A DNA stretch of 61,112 bases. Origin: Erythrobacter donghaensis (GTDB lineage: Bacteria; Pseudomonadota; Alphaproteobacteria; Sphingomonadales; Sphingomonadaceae). The stretch's first letter is position 1. Each line of letters opens with the position of its first letter. This document shows positions 17,267 through 25,374 of the stretch, one piece after another. Where the stretch lies: positions 1-61,112 of the forward strand of contig NZ_LSJS01000214.1 in the NCBI RefSeq assembly GCF_001557325.1, read 5' to 3'. Position numbers and translations under genes: made by a program. The notes under the pieces are model-generated. The model ran no database searches, had not been told where the DNA came from, and saw only the letters and a list, made by a program, of their open reading frames with translations.

Positions 17267-20200
17267 TCAGAAGCCGAGCTGGTCGGTGGTGATGCGGATC
17301 CCGGCGTAGAAATAGCGGCCGAGCCAACCCACGCCCGACTGGCTGGCAATCCCGCGGATCGGCAGCTCGTTGGTGAAATTGTTCACCCCGACGTAGAAGC
17401 TCGCGCGTTCATCGTCGGTGGCGATTTCGGCACGGATGTCGTGGATGAAACGCTCGCCGATGGTCAGGAACTCGGGCGCGGCCACATCGGGGTCGCCCGC
17501 GATCACGTCACGCTCGAAGCGCAGCTGGTCGCCGACATACTGGAGCCCGTAATTGAACGCAAAGTTGCCGATCGACCAGGTCACGTCGGCGGTGCCGATC
17601 CACTCGGGCGCGCCGTTCTCGCCCTGGTTGTTGTCGACGATCCCGCCATTGGCCGGCAGCACCAGCAGCTTGTCGAGATAGCCCACGGTGCCGCGCAAGG
17701 CGAACCGGCCGAGACCGCCGTCACCCGGCGTGAAGGCGTAGTTCACCGTCACGTCCGCGCCCGCCGTCTCCACGAAGGCGACGTTCTGCGGCGAGAGCAG
17801 GTAGTTGGTGACGAAGCCGGTATCGGTCGAACGCGTGATCGAGTTGCAGAACACGTTGTCGAGCGAGGCGGAATCGACGCAGAACTGGGCGGTCTCGTTC
17901 AAGGAGGCGGTGCGCACCGCGTCGGTCAGGCGGATGTCGTACCAGTCGGCGGTCACCACCAGGCCGCGCAGGAAGCTCGGCTGCAGGATCACCCCCGCCG
18001 TCCAGGTGCGCGCGTCCTCCTCGGTGAGGTTGCGGTTGCCCTGGAACACCCCTTCGCGGCTCGCGCTCGAATTGATGTCGCTGGCCGGATCGAAGGTGTC
18101 GAAATCGACCCCCAGCCCCTCGATCAGCGCACGGCAATTGGCCGCCCGGAACTCGGTGCCCTGGTTGAGGTTCTCCGGCCCGCACGGATCATCGATAAAG
18201 GCGAAGGTGCCGCTGCGGGGAGCGAACAGCTCGGTGATGTTCGGCGCGCGCACCGACTTCGAATAGCTGCCGCGGAAGCGGATGTCGCGGATCGGCGCCC
18301 ATTGCCCGTTGACCGACCAGCTCTCGGTGCTGCCGACGGTCGAGTAGTCCGAATAGCGGCCTGCGACAGTGAATTCGAGCAGCTCGAAGAACGGCCGGTC
18401 GGCGAGGATCGGCACGTTGATTTCGCCGAACACTTCCCAAACGTCGAACTGCCCGGTTTCAGGCGCTAGCAGCGCGAGATCGGCGAGCACGCCGCTGCCG
18501 TCATCGAAATCGGTCACCTGGGTGGAGATCGCGTCGGGCTGGAAGTTGCTCTTTTCCTTGCGGTACTCCCCGCCGAACGCGAAGTTCACCGCGCCGCCCG
18601 GCAGCTCGAACATATTGCCGAAATCGCCTGCGATGTAGGCGTTCGCGACGTGCTGTTCGATCCGGTAATTGTTCCGGGTGTCGGTCAGGACGAAGTCGAG
18701 CGCGGCCTGGCTCGGCGCGCCTTCGCCGAAGATGTTGAGCGGCACGCAGGCGCCCGGGGTGAAGGTCTGCGGCGCCTGGCCGTAGTTGCCGTTGCCCGCA
18801 TCGGCCAGCGCCCCGCCGTCGACATTGACGCGGCAATCGAACACGCCGTTGGGGGTGCCGGTGGTGAACTGGCCGACATCGACCACGTCGAGCGCGGCGA
18901 AGTAGCGATCCTCGATGCGCTGGTTGGTCGAGATGAAGGTGGTGTCGTTGCGGCCGTAGACATAGCTCGCCTCGAACTTCACCCGGTCGGAGATGTTGCC
19001 GTCGATCCCGATCACGCCGCGATAGAGATCACGCTCGAAATTCTCGTTGCGCGTGCCGAAATCGAAGTTGTCGCGGTTGAACAGCAGGCCGCCGAATTCG
19101 TCGAGCCCGGCGGCGCGGACGTTGGCGGGGATGAACGGGTTGTCCTCGGAGATGAAGGTGAAGAAGTCGAAGGAAGGCTGCGCGACCGAGAAGTTCTCGG
19201 TGCGCACATACTTGCCCTCGGCGAACAGGCGCACGTCGGGAGTGAGCTCGAAGCTGAACAGCGCGTTGACGCTGTGGTGCTCGGTGCCGGCCTGAAGGTC
19301 GCCCTGGTAATCGTTCACCGGGGTGTTGTCGCCGCCCTGCGCGAGGAAGCCCGATTGCGGCAGGAAGATGCCCGGATCGTAGACCCGGCCATCGCCGTTG
19401 AAGCGGGGCGAGAAGCTGCCGTCGATCACCAGCGCGCCGCCGGGCGAGCTGTCGGCATAGCCGATGCGATTGAGGAAGATGTTGTCCGGGAGGTTCGGAT
19501 CGTCAGGAATGTCGTCGGGGTTGCGCACGAGGGTGTCGGCGTCGAACCGCCCGTTCGGCCGGTCGCCAAAGCCGACCCGGCCATCCTTGCGGAACTCGTA
19601 GTTCAAGGCGATGTTGCCGCGGTCGTCGGCGAAGTTCTTCCCCGCGGTGACCGAGAAGAAGTTGCTCTCCGCGTCGCCGAAGTCGGAAATGCCGTTCTGC
19701 GCGCGGATGTCGAGGCCTTCGAAGTCGCGCTTCATGATGAAGTTGACCACGCCCGAGACGCCGTCGGCACCATAGACCGACGAGACGCCGCCGGTCAGCA
19801 CGTCGACCCGCTCGATCAGGCTGATGGGGATCGAGTTGGTGTCGACCGCGGCCTCGCCCGATACGCCCGCGACGTGGCGGCGGCCATTGACCAGCACCAG
19901 CGTGCGGTTCGCGCCGAGGTTGCGCAGGTTGAGCAGGTTCACGCCCGCAGCGCCGGTGCGCGCCTGCGAGCCGGCGGCGTCGAAATTGGTCTCCGAGCCG
20001 AACAGCGCCGGGGTCTGGGCGAGCAGTTCGGTGACGTTGTTGATCCCCGACTGGACGATGTTCTCGGCCGTGATCGCGACCACCGGGGTGGCGGTGGCGG
20101 CCTCGGGGCGCTGGATGCGGGTGCCGGTGACGATGATCGCCGTGCCGCTGTCCTCTTCGGGTGCGGCGGCGGTCTCCTCGCCATCGACGGCCGCGTCCTG

Positions 20201-20290
20201 CGCGAGGGCGGCGGGGGCGAGGCCCACGCTCAGCCCGGCGATGCCGGCGGTGAGGAGCAGCTTCGTGCGCCGCATACCATTATGACTCAT
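17267..20290 (-). CDS. TonB-dependent outer membrane receptor
   Basis: A protein of 1007 residues with a signal peptide (cleavage after about residue 30, AALAQDA). The TonB box region and plug follow (GTAIIVTGTRIQRPEAATAT, then NNVTELLAQTPALFGSE, and VNGRRHVAGVSG). The remainder is a long beta-barrel with repeated aromatic-rich strands, such as FRGSYSKSVRAPNITELFAPR, and a terminal strand ending in GF. The length and plug type match the sphingomonad TonB receptor group that imports oligosaccharides, siderophores or peptides. Ligand is not determinable. It ends at the terminator at 17211 and stands alone. Confidence 0.94.
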   Translation of the reverse strand: MSHNGMRRTKLLLTAGIAGLSVGLAPAALAQDAAVDGEETAAAPEEDSGTAIIVTGTRIQRPEAATATPVVAITAENIVQSGINNVTELLAQTPALFGSETNFDAAGSQARTGAAGVNLLNLRNLGANRTLVLVNGRRHVAGVSGEAAVDTNSIPISLIERVDVLTGGVSSVYGADGVSGVVNFIMKRDFEGLDIRAQNGISDFGDAESNFFSVTAGKNFADDRGNIALNYEFRKDGRVGFGDRPNGRFDADTLVRNPDDIPDDPNLPDNIFLNRIGYADSSPGGALVIDGSFSPRFNGDGRVYDPGIFLPQSGFLAQGGDNTPVNDYQGDLQAGTEHHSVNALFSFELTPDVRLFAEGKYVRTENFSVAQPSFDFFTFISEDNPFIPANVRAAGLDEFGGLLFNRDNFDFGTRNENFERDLYRGVIGIDGNISDRVKFEASYVYGRNDTTFISTNQRIEDRYFAALDVVDVGQFTTGTPNGVFDCRVNVDGGALADAGNGNYGQAPQTFTPGACVPLNIFGEGAPSQAALDFVLTDTRNNYRIEQHVANAYIAGDFGNMFELPGGAVNFAFGGEYRKEKSNFQPDAISTQVTDFDDGSGVLADLALLAPETGQFDVWEVFGEINVPILADRPFFELLEFTVAGRYSDYSTVGSTESWSVNGQWAPIRDIRFRGSYSKSVRAPNITELFAPRSGTFAFIDDPCGPENLNQGTEFRAANCRALIEGLGVDFDTFDPASDINSSASREGVFQGNRNLTEEDARTWTAGVILQPSFLRGLVVTADWYDIRLTDAVRTASLNETAQFCVDSASLDNVFCNSITRSTDTGFVTNYLLSPQNVAFVETAGADVTVNYAFTPGDGGLGRFALRGTVGYLDKLLVLPANGGIVDNNQGENGAPEWIGTADVTWSIGNFAFNYGLQYVGDQLRFERDVIAGDPDVAAPEFLTIGERFIHDIRAEIATDDERASFYVGVNNFTNELPIRGIASQSGVGWLGRYFYAGIRITTDQLGF

Positions 20291-20498
20291 ATGTATTTCC
20301 CTGTTCCTGACAGTCGTGTGAAGGCCCGCGGCGTCGGGCGCGAGCGCGCACCCGCTATCCGCGAAGACGGCCGTCTAGGATGCGATCAGGCCGCCACGCG
20401 CAACCTGCGCGGACGGCTTGTTCGACGAAATGACATATTTATATGATTAGTAGCATGAATGAGCCGACGCGCGTCGACGGGCGGATTCCGCGGACTGG

Positions 20499-21110
20499 CT
20501 ACTGCAGCGTCACAATCTCGTCACCGCCATCGTGGCGGCCATAGAACTGCATGAGCTGGACCAGCAGCTCGCAGCGCGCGGCGAGTGTCTCGGCCTCGAG
20601 CAGCGCCTGCTTGCTCGCCGGATCGAAGGGGGCGATCTGCGAGACGCCGTTGATCAGCGAGCGATCATCGAGCCGCTCCACCGAATCCCAATCGACCGAA
20701 TAGCCCTGCGAATCCGCGAAGTGCCGTGCCTCCCGCTCGAACCCGCCGCGCTGGGCGTGGGTCAGGATCTCGTCCTCGTCCTCGGCGAGGATCTCGGCCT
20801 CGACCTGGCGGTAGGCGGTGGTGACGTCGAGCTCGCGCACCAGCCGGAAGCGCGCGGTGCCTTCGAGGATGAGGTTGTAGCGCCCGTCGTCCATCGCTTG
20901 GATCTCGCCGATCCGGCCGACGCAGCCGACCTCGTAGAGCGGCGCGCCCTCGACCGAGCGGCGCGGCTGGATCATCGCGATCAGCCGGTCGCGGATCAGC
21001 GCATCGCCGACCATCGCGCGGTAACGCGGCTCGAAGATGTGGAGCGGCAGCTGCATGCCGGGAAACAGCACCGCGCCCGTAAGGGGGAAGATGGGAAGCC
21101 TCTTGGTCAT
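20499..21110 (-). CDS. LON peptidase N-terminal (substrate-binding) domain protein
   Basis: A 203-residue protein consisting only of the LON substrate-binding domain: KRLPIFPLTGAVLFPGMQLPLHIFEPRYRAM (quoted in part) at the N-terminus, then DGRYNLILEGTARFRLVREL. There is no AAA+ or Ser-Lys protease part, so it is a standalone domain as in many alphaproteobacteria, of unknown job. Its start codon overlaps the stop of the thioredoxin-TPR gene (21107-21110, ATGA), so both are translated together. Confidence 0.88.
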   Translation of the reverse strand: MTKRLPIFPLTGAVLFPGMQLPLHIFEPRYRAMVGDALIRDRLIAMIQPRRSVEGAPLYEVGCVGRIGEIQAMDDGRYNLILEGTARFRLVRELDVTTAYRQVEAEILAEDEDEILTHAQRGGFEREARHFADSQGYSVDWDSVERLDDRSLINGVSQIAPFDPASKQALLEAETLAARCELLVQLMQFYGRHDGGDEIVTLQ

Positions 21111-22036
21111 CCGAACAATACGCGCGACAGGCGGCGGCGGACGCCGACCACCCATTCGTCTTCCAGCCCCGTGGCCTCGAAGATCTTGAGTAGCTTCGCG
21201 CGCGCGGCGCCCTCATTCCACTCGCGGTCGGCTGCGATCATGGCGAGGAGGGTGTCGGCGGCGGCATCGCGCTCGCCGGCGGCAAAGGCGGCCTCGGCAT
21301 AGACGAGCTGGGCGTCCATGTCGGCCGGAGCGGCCTCGGCAGCAGCGCGCAGGGCGGCGAGCTCGCCATCATCGACCCGCTCGCCCGCCAGCTCGAGCGC
21401 GCTGCGGGCGGGGGCGATGGCGGCATCGGCGGCGAGACGCGGATCGCTGTCGATCACTTCCATGACCTGGCGGGCCTGTTCGAGCTCGCCCGATTGCACC
21501 AGCGCGCGCACCAGTCCTGCATGCGCCGGAGCATTCTCGGGGGCGAATTCGGTGATCTGGGCGAAGATCGACGCGGCGCGCTGCGCGTCACCGGCGGAGA
21601 GCGCCTCCTCGCCCATTTTCGCGAACTGCGCGAGTTCCTCGGGCGAGGGCCCCTGCGGCGCGCCCGGCTCGCCCGCCCCGCCCTCCACAGGCAGCTGGGC
21701 GAGCAGCTGGTCGAGGATCGCCTTCAGCTGCGATTCGCTCCGCGCATTGGTCAGATCGGCGATCGGCTGGCCCTGGAACATCGCATAGACCGTCGGGATC
21801 GAGCGCACCTGGAACTGCGCGGCGATGAACTGCTCCTCGTCGACATTGATCTTGGCGAGCACCACGCCCTTGTCCGCATACTCGCCCGCGACCTTTTCGA
21901 GCACCGGGGTAAGCGCCTTGCACGGCCCGCACCATTCGGCCCAGAAGTCGAGGATCACCAGCTTGGTCTGCGACGGCTCGACCACCGCCTTGCGGAAGCG
22001 GTCGACCGCCTTCTGTTCCTCGATGCTCAGTCCCAT
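21107..22036 (-). CDS. Thioredoxin-TPR protein (CnoX-like chaperedoxin)
   Basis: A 309-residue protein starting at ATG 22036. Residues ~5-115 form a thioredoxin domain with an intact WCGPC (Cys36, Cys39) and FQVRSIPTVYAMFQGQPI containing the cis-Pro. Residues ~130-309 are TPR-like helices (ELAQFAKMGEEALSAGDAQRAASIFAQI, quoted in part). This layout is that of CnoX/YbbN, which protects proteins from over-oxidation with GroEL; the E. coli form lacks a redox-active pair but alphaproteobacterial members often keep it, as here. It precedes the LON-domain gene in a two-gene unit. Confidence 0.88.
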   Translation of the reverse strand: MGLSIEEQKAVDRFRKAVVEPSQTKLVILDFWAEWCGPCKALTPVLEKVAGEYADKGVVLAKINVDEEQFIAAQFQVRSIPTVYAMFQGQPIADLTNARSESQLKAILDQLLAQLPVEGGAGEPGAPQGPSPEELAQFAKMGEEALSAGDAQRAASIFAQITEFAPENAPAHAGLVRALVQSGELEQARQVMEVIDSDPRLAADAAIAPARSALELAGERVDDGELAALRAAAEAAPADMDAQLVYAEAAFAAGERDAAADTLLAMIAADREWNEGAARAKLLKIFEATGLEDEWVVGVRRRLSRVLFG

Positions 22037-22293
22037 GCTGGCCAAGATACCTGCTCCTGCTGTCCGTTGACGCGTTTTGCGCCTGTCCGGTTCCCATGTG
22101 GGATGCGTCAATGCGCTTGTGAAGCGCTGCCACGTGCTGGCCGCTCGCCCCCTTGCGATCAAGCCCAAATCACGCCCGCCATCGCGTCCGGGGCGGGCGG
22201 CAATTTTGCGCTTGCAGCCGTTGAAGCGCGCTGCTAATCGCGCCGCCTCTCCGGCAGGAACGGCGCGAAAGCGGTTCCTGTCAGCGCCAGTGA

Positions 22294-22368
22294 GCGGGCG
22301 TAGCTCAGGGGTAGAGCACAACCTTGCCAAGGTTGGGGTCGAGGGTTCGAATCCCTTCGCCCGCTCCA
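22294..22368 (+). tRNA. tRNA-Gly (GCC)
   Basis: A 75-nt cloverleaf: acceptor stem GCGGGCG/CGCCCGC with encoded CCA end, D-arm GCTC-AGGGGTA-GAGC, anticodon arm CAACC-TTGCCAA-GGTTG (anticodon GCC) and T-arm GAGGG-TTCGAAT-CCCTT (the last pair is weak). The foreign-looking element starts immediately after its 3' end, so it is the likely attachment site of the ICE, whose integration preserved the tRNA. Confidence 0.97.
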
Positions 22369-22385
22369 GTTTTCTCCCAGAAAAC
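22369..22385 (+). terminator. Short hairpin just after the tRNA (possible terminator/processing site)
   Basis: GTTTTCT-CCC-AGAAAAC is a perfect 7-bp stem with a 3-base loop directly after the CCA end. No T-run follows, so termination is uncertain; it may instead be part of the attachment region. Confidence 0.4.
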
Positions 22386-22792
22386 CAACGGTTTGAACCT
22401 CGCGAAGCTCGCGAGGGCTTGGTGACAACGGCTAAATCTCCCGTGATTGTCACCACATTGTCACCAGTGCAAATCCAGCTCGGTACAATTCAGGCGTGCA
22501 CACGTCTCAGCTAGCCCAATCATCCGGATTGATGATCAAGCGACCGGTGGTCGGGATAGGCCAATCTTGTTTGTGCACCGGTTACGCGAATTGCCTGCAC
22601 GTGCGCATGACCAACCACTCGCATTAGCCGCTGATCCCTGGGCTCGAAGCCTGTCCTCCTTCAATCAACCCGTGAAGGGTCCGCTACGCTAGCGCGTGCG
22701 GCCGCAGCCGAGCTGCGGTGATTGCGGCCAGCCCCCGGCCCTTGGGGCGACTGTCGAGCGGGGTGGTCCCGCTCCTCGACAGGAGCCGCATC
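22386..22792. other. Non-coding left-end region of the ICE (candidate attL) with arm-type repeats
   Basis: No credible gene is seen from 22369 to 22792. The motif TTGTCACCA occurs at 22447-22455 and again at 22458-22466, with the inverted form TTGGTGACAA at 22419-22428: three copies in 48 bases next to the tRNA 3' end. Such clustered short repeats are typical of integrase arm binding sites. The region also drops in GC compared with the flanking chromosome. No integrase gene is present at this end. Confidence 0.5.
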
Positions 22793-22957
22793 ATGCCACT
22801 TGCAACCGCACAATCACTTGGCTTGAACCTTTCCCGGACGCTGATGACGGTCATCGTCCTGATCAAGACCGGTCAGGGCTATTTTGTGATCCCTGCCGAC
22901 GAATTTGATGGCGACCCCGATCAGGTCGTGCGCGAATATGACCCATTCGCCCGCTGA
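22793..22957 (+). CDS. Small hypothetical protein (54 residues)
   Basis: Starts at ATG 22793 with CAGGAG seven bases upstream; the longer in-frame reading from 22718 has no ribosome site. The sequence contains VIVLIKTGQGYFVIPADEFDGDPDQVVREYDPF, quoted in part, an acidic compact domain without signal or membrane segment. I do not recognise the family. It is the first gene inside the ICE, in the accessory/leader zone, where small antirestriction or regulatory proteins are frequent, but no function can be assigned. Confidence 0.55.
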   Translation: MPLATAQSLGLNLSRTLMTVIVLIKTGQGYFVIPADEFDGDPDQVVREYDPFAR

Positions 22958-23062
22958 CATCAGGGACACTCGGACGTTTCGAACCGAGATCCATTGTGCT
23001 AATCTTGCCTTGCAGATTGCGCTGAGGTGGTGGTGGCGAGCGCGTCCAGACAAGGGACGCTT

Positions 23063-23518
23063 ATGACCATTCTTCTCATCCTCGGGGGCATCGCCGGCCT
23101 CTACATGCTCTCGCTTCTGTTCCGGCTCGCCAGTCTAGCGCTGCCAGTCTACGTCGCCATCGGTACGAGCTTTGCCCTGCTTCGCGACGCGCACGGCTAT
23201 CCCGCGGCGATTCTGACCGGCTTTTTCGCTGGAATCGCTACCCTGCTTATCGGCCAATTTCTGATCGCCTACATCCGATCACCCTCGGTTCGGCTTGCAA
23301 TTGCGCTGCTCTTTGCGGTGCCGGCCGCCTTCGCCGGCTATCAAGCCGCCCACGGTCTGGCTTCGCTAGCGACGAGCAGCGATCCCGCATTGGCGATTCT
23401 CGGAACGATCGCGGCTGTCGCCACATCCATCTCCGCCTGGCGAAACGTGATGAATGGCAGCGATCGGTTCGACATAGCCTCTGCTACCGACCGATCAGAT
23501 GGAAGCTATTCCCGATAG
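23063..23518 (+). CDS. Hypothetical integral membrane protein (151 residues)
   Basis: From ATG 23063. It has four hydrophobic segments (about residues 3-22, 24-42, 47-68, 75-95) and a further one at about 108-122, followed by a polar tail. No motif is recognised. Length, alanine/leucine-rich helices and the absence of a signal sequence fit an inner-membrane protein. It sits alone in the left arm of the ICE, between the small gene at 22793 and the DUF736 gene. Confidence 0.6.
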   Translation: MTILLILGGIAGLYMLSLLFRLASLALPVYVAIGTSFALLRDAHGYPAAILTGFFAGIATLLIGQFLIAYIRSPSVRLAIALLFAVPAAFAGYQAAHGLASLATSSDPALAILGTIAAVATSISAWRNVMNGSDRFDIASATDRSDGSYSR

Positions 23519-23921
23519 CGCTGCATTGGTTGGGACCGAATAGCAGGACGGCGTGGTTGGGGCGATTGCCTCCTGCATCGTCATCGAATGGCTTGGTTCG
23601 AGCTTTATTTGGGCCAGCCCTCCCGACATTTGACCTCGCGAACTATGCACCGGGTGTCATTTCCAGACGGAAAGCAACAGTACCGCCTCTTTCGATCCGC
23701 GCCTATGTCAGCCAGGCACTTCGCTTGGCAGGCTTGCCGCAACGGTGCGTTTCGGACTTTCTTCCCCCGGCGTTCCGCCGTTCCTCGCGCAACAAGAAAG
23801 CCCGGCCACACCGTCCTTCGCTGGCGCTACGGGCTGACGCTGCGGCGCCTGCCACTGGCTGACCTTCATCCGCGCATCGAGGCCGCACTGGAGCGGTCCG
23901 ACCAACGGAAAGGAAATACCC
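23519..23921. other. 403-base region without a supported gene, leader of the DUF736 gene
   Basis: Two overlapping plus-strand readings exist but they are rich in Arg/Ser/Pro, differ in codon use from neighbours, and one overlaps the DUF736 gene out of frame. The region ends with a strong ribosome site (GGAAAGGAAA) for the DUF736 gene at 23922. A long leader or promoter region is the likeliest content; no clear palindrome was seen. Confidence 0.4.
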
Positions 23922-24239
23922 ATGGCAAAGATCGGCAACTTCAAGAAGGTTTCGGGAGAATTCCGTGGCCAGATCGCCACTCTCGCACTGCAAGCCAAGT
24001 CGGTCCGTATCGCAGCAGAAGAAAGCGCAAGCTCAAATGCTCCCAGCCACCGCGTATTCGTCGGCGATGTCGAAATCGGCGCGGCATGGGAAAAGCGCAC
24101 CCAGGATGACCGGCCCTATCTCTCGATCAAGCTCGACGATCCGAGCTTTGTAGCCCCCATCTTCGCCCAGCTCTTCGAAGCTGAAGACGGCAGCTACGAT
24201 CTGGTCTGGAACCGCCCCGCACGACGCAGCGAAAGCTGA
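23922..24239 (+). CDS. DUF736 family protein (copy 1)
   Basis: A 105-residue protein starting AKIGNFKKVSGEFRGQIATL, with VGDVEIGAAWEKRTQDDRPY and a C-terminal YDLVWNRP. This is the DUF736 pattern, a small beta-rich protein almost always found in Trb-type ICEs and plasmids of alphaproteobacteria. Function is unknown; it often stands near the relaxase. A second, diverged copy lies at 28529. Expression probably comes from the long upstream leader, and a hairpin at 24250 follows. Confidence 0.88.
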   Translation: MAKIGNFKKVSGEFRGQIATLALQAKSVRIAAEESASSNAPSHRVFVGDVEIGAAWEKRTQDDRPYLSIKLDDPSFVAPIFAQLFEAEDGSYDLVWNRPARRSES

Positions 24240-24249
24240 CCCGGCCAAG

Positions 24250-24277
24250 TCATCGCCCGGGTAACACCGGGCGATGA
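24250..24277 (+). terminator. Hairpin after the DUF736 gene (possible terminator)
   Basis: TCATCGCCCGG-GTAACA-CCGGGCGATGA is a perfect 11-bp inverted repeat with a 6-base loop, 10 bases after the stop codon. There is no T-run, so it could end transcription by a weak or Rho-assisted mechanism or simply stabilise the mRNA end. Confidence 0.5.
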
Positions 24278-24286
24278 CGAATCCCT

Positions 24287-24313
24287 AGTATATTGGGTGG
24301 CAGTATATTAGGG
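24287..24313 (+). promoter_or_regulatory. Repeated operator upstream of the XRE regulator
   Basis: AGTATATTGGG (24287-24297) and AGTATATTAGGG (24302-24313) form a direct repeat 15 bases apart, in the 55 bases before the regulator's start codon. The AT-rich core is unlike the surrounding sequence. Likely the binding site for autoregulation by the XRE protein encoded next. Confidence 0.5.
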
Positions 24314-24332
24314 TTCCGCCGACCCACGGAGC

Positions 24333-24551
24333 ATGAAGCTTCGGGAGATTTTTGCGACGAATTTAAGGCGAATGCGTCACGCCAGTGGGCTTTCGCAGGA
24401 GGAATTGGCGCACCGTGCTGGGCTCAACCGCAACTATGTCGGTCTGCTTGAACGCGCAGCGAATTCGCCAACGCTCGACACGGTTGAGCGACTCGCAGAG
24501 GAACTCGTCGTCGATCCAGCCCGCTTTTTCGACAAGGCCGGCGAACAATGA
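24333..24551 (+). CDS. XRE-family transcriptional regulator (72 residues)
   Basis: A compact helix-turn-helix protein: LRRMRHASGLSQEELAHRAGLNRNYVGLLERAANSPTLDTV (quoted in part) is a textbook Cro/C1-type HTH covering nearly the whole protein; no effector domain. Such small regulators hold ICE transfer genes silent. It is preceded by a repeated AT-rich operator at 24287-24313, so autoregulation is likely. The palindrome at 24665 downstream may be a second target. Confidence 0.9.
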   Translation: MKLREIFATNLRRMRHASGLSQEELAHRAGLNRNYVGLLERAANSPTLDTVERLAEELVVDPARFFDKAGEQ

Positions 24552-24664
24552 TCGCAAACTAGCGCCCGTTCGCCGATTTGAAACTCCGACTTTACAATTT
24601 TTCAACTACGGCAAGCAGATGCTTGCTATTTCGGAGTGGTCGCCCAACCAAAATCCGACTCAGC

Positions 24665-24684
24665 TTATGCGGGAAAACGCATAA
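24665..24684. promoter_or_regulatory. Perfect palindromic operator upstream of the DUF2285 gene
   Basis: TTATGCG-N6-CGCATAA is a perfect 7+7 inverted repeat in the 226-base gap between the XRE gene and the next gene. A related half-site (GCGGATTATGG) follows at about 24691. It has the shape of a dimeric repressor site; the protein is unknown but the XRE regulator next door is the first candidate. Confidence 0.55.
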
Positions 24685-24777
24685 TGCCCTGCGGATTATG
24701 GGGGAAGTGTCGACTGCTTCGCCACTCGTCTTGCGGCGTCACTGCGAGTATTATGGCTCCACGCTTAGGAGGGACCC

Positions 24778-25041
24778 ATGTCGGCTCCTGACTTCGAAGA
24801 TCAACCACCGCAGATGGACCGGCTCAGCGGCTATGACGAGCGCCACCTCGTCACCTATTTGCGTCTGCTCGACTCCGAAAAAGACGGCGCGCCTTGGGAA
24901 GAGGCGGTGGCGATCATCTTCGCCATTGATCCAACCAAGGAGCCTGAGCGCGCGCGCCAGGTTTACGCGAGCCATCTTGCCCGGGCGAAGTGGATGACCC
25001 AAAGCGGTTACCGGCATTTGCTGGTTCCGCGCACTCAGTGA
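24778..25041 (+). CDS. DUF2285 family protein (short form, 87 residues)
   Basis: Has LSGYDERHLVTYLRLLDSEKDGAPWEEAV and ARAKWMTQSGYRHLL (quoted in part), a pattern I associate with DUF2285, a putative DNA-binding family encoded in the regulatory arm of Trb-type ICEs. A GGAGG lies 8 bases before the ATG. It is predicted to be helical with an HTH-like end. A longer relative is encoded at 25307. Function is not established; a regulatory role is inferred from context. Confidence 0.78.
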   Translation: MSAPDFEDQPPQMDRLSGYDERHLVTYLRLLDSEKDGAPWEEAVAIIFAIDPTKEPERARQVYASHLARAKWMTQSGYRHLLVPRTQ

Positions 25042-25066
25042 ACATACGCAATTCACACCGATGCGA

Positions 25067-25080
25067 CACAATCGATTGTG
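25067..25080. promoter_or_regulatory. 14-base perfect palindrome upstream of the DUF6499 gene
   Basis: CACAATC-GATTGTG is a perfect palindrome without spacer, in the 135-base gap before the next gene. Possible operator; the binding protein is unknown. Confidence 0.4.
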
Positions 25081-25176
25081 CGTTCCCTGAGGGTATCGCA
25101 GCACTGACTCCAGCACTTCTCTGCCCACTGCCGTGACGTGATCGTTCGACTCCAAGAAGCTCACGGGAGAGCTGCG

Positions 25177-25374
25177 ATGGAGGAGAAGCCCGACTGGCGT
25201 TCGGAGAATTACGCCAAGGCATTTGAAGACCACGACCGGGCCGATTTCGCGCAGGAATTCCTGCGCCGCAATCCGGCATACCGTGACGACTATGCACGCG
25301 CCGTTGATGCCGCGCCAATCGCCGGAAGGCGACTGGCAAAGCACTGGGGGTTGGTTTTTCGCTGCAAACCCTGA
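25177..25374 (+). CDS. DUF6499 / transcriptional-regulator-like domain protein (65 residues)
   Basis: Starts MEEKPDWRSENYAKAFEDHD and continues FAQEFLRRNPAYRDDYARAV, the pattern of the short 'transcriptional regulator' domain (DUF6499) of alphaproteobacterial ICEs. The reading ends with KHWGLVFRCKP, but the +1 frame continues the expected family sequence (FAANPELSPTHFPAIWDP), so this ORF and the next overlap or are one gene broken by a single base within a run of five T at 25355-25359. In its family the domain is found both alone and fused to DUF2285. Role: probable regulatory DNA-binding protein. Confidence 0.7.
   Translation: MEEKPDWRSENYAKAFEDHDRADFAQEFLRRNPAYRDDYARAVDAAPIAGRRLAKHWGLVFRCKP

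Noticed and set aside
18650..20446. 598-codon plus-strand reading opposite the TonB receptor
   Set aside because: Same type of shadow; the minus strand carries signal peptide, plug and barrel features.
23530..24109. Two overlapping plus-strand readings before the DUF736 gene
   Set aside because: Composition is atypical, one overlaps the DUF736 gene out of frame and no ribosome site or family pattern is seen.
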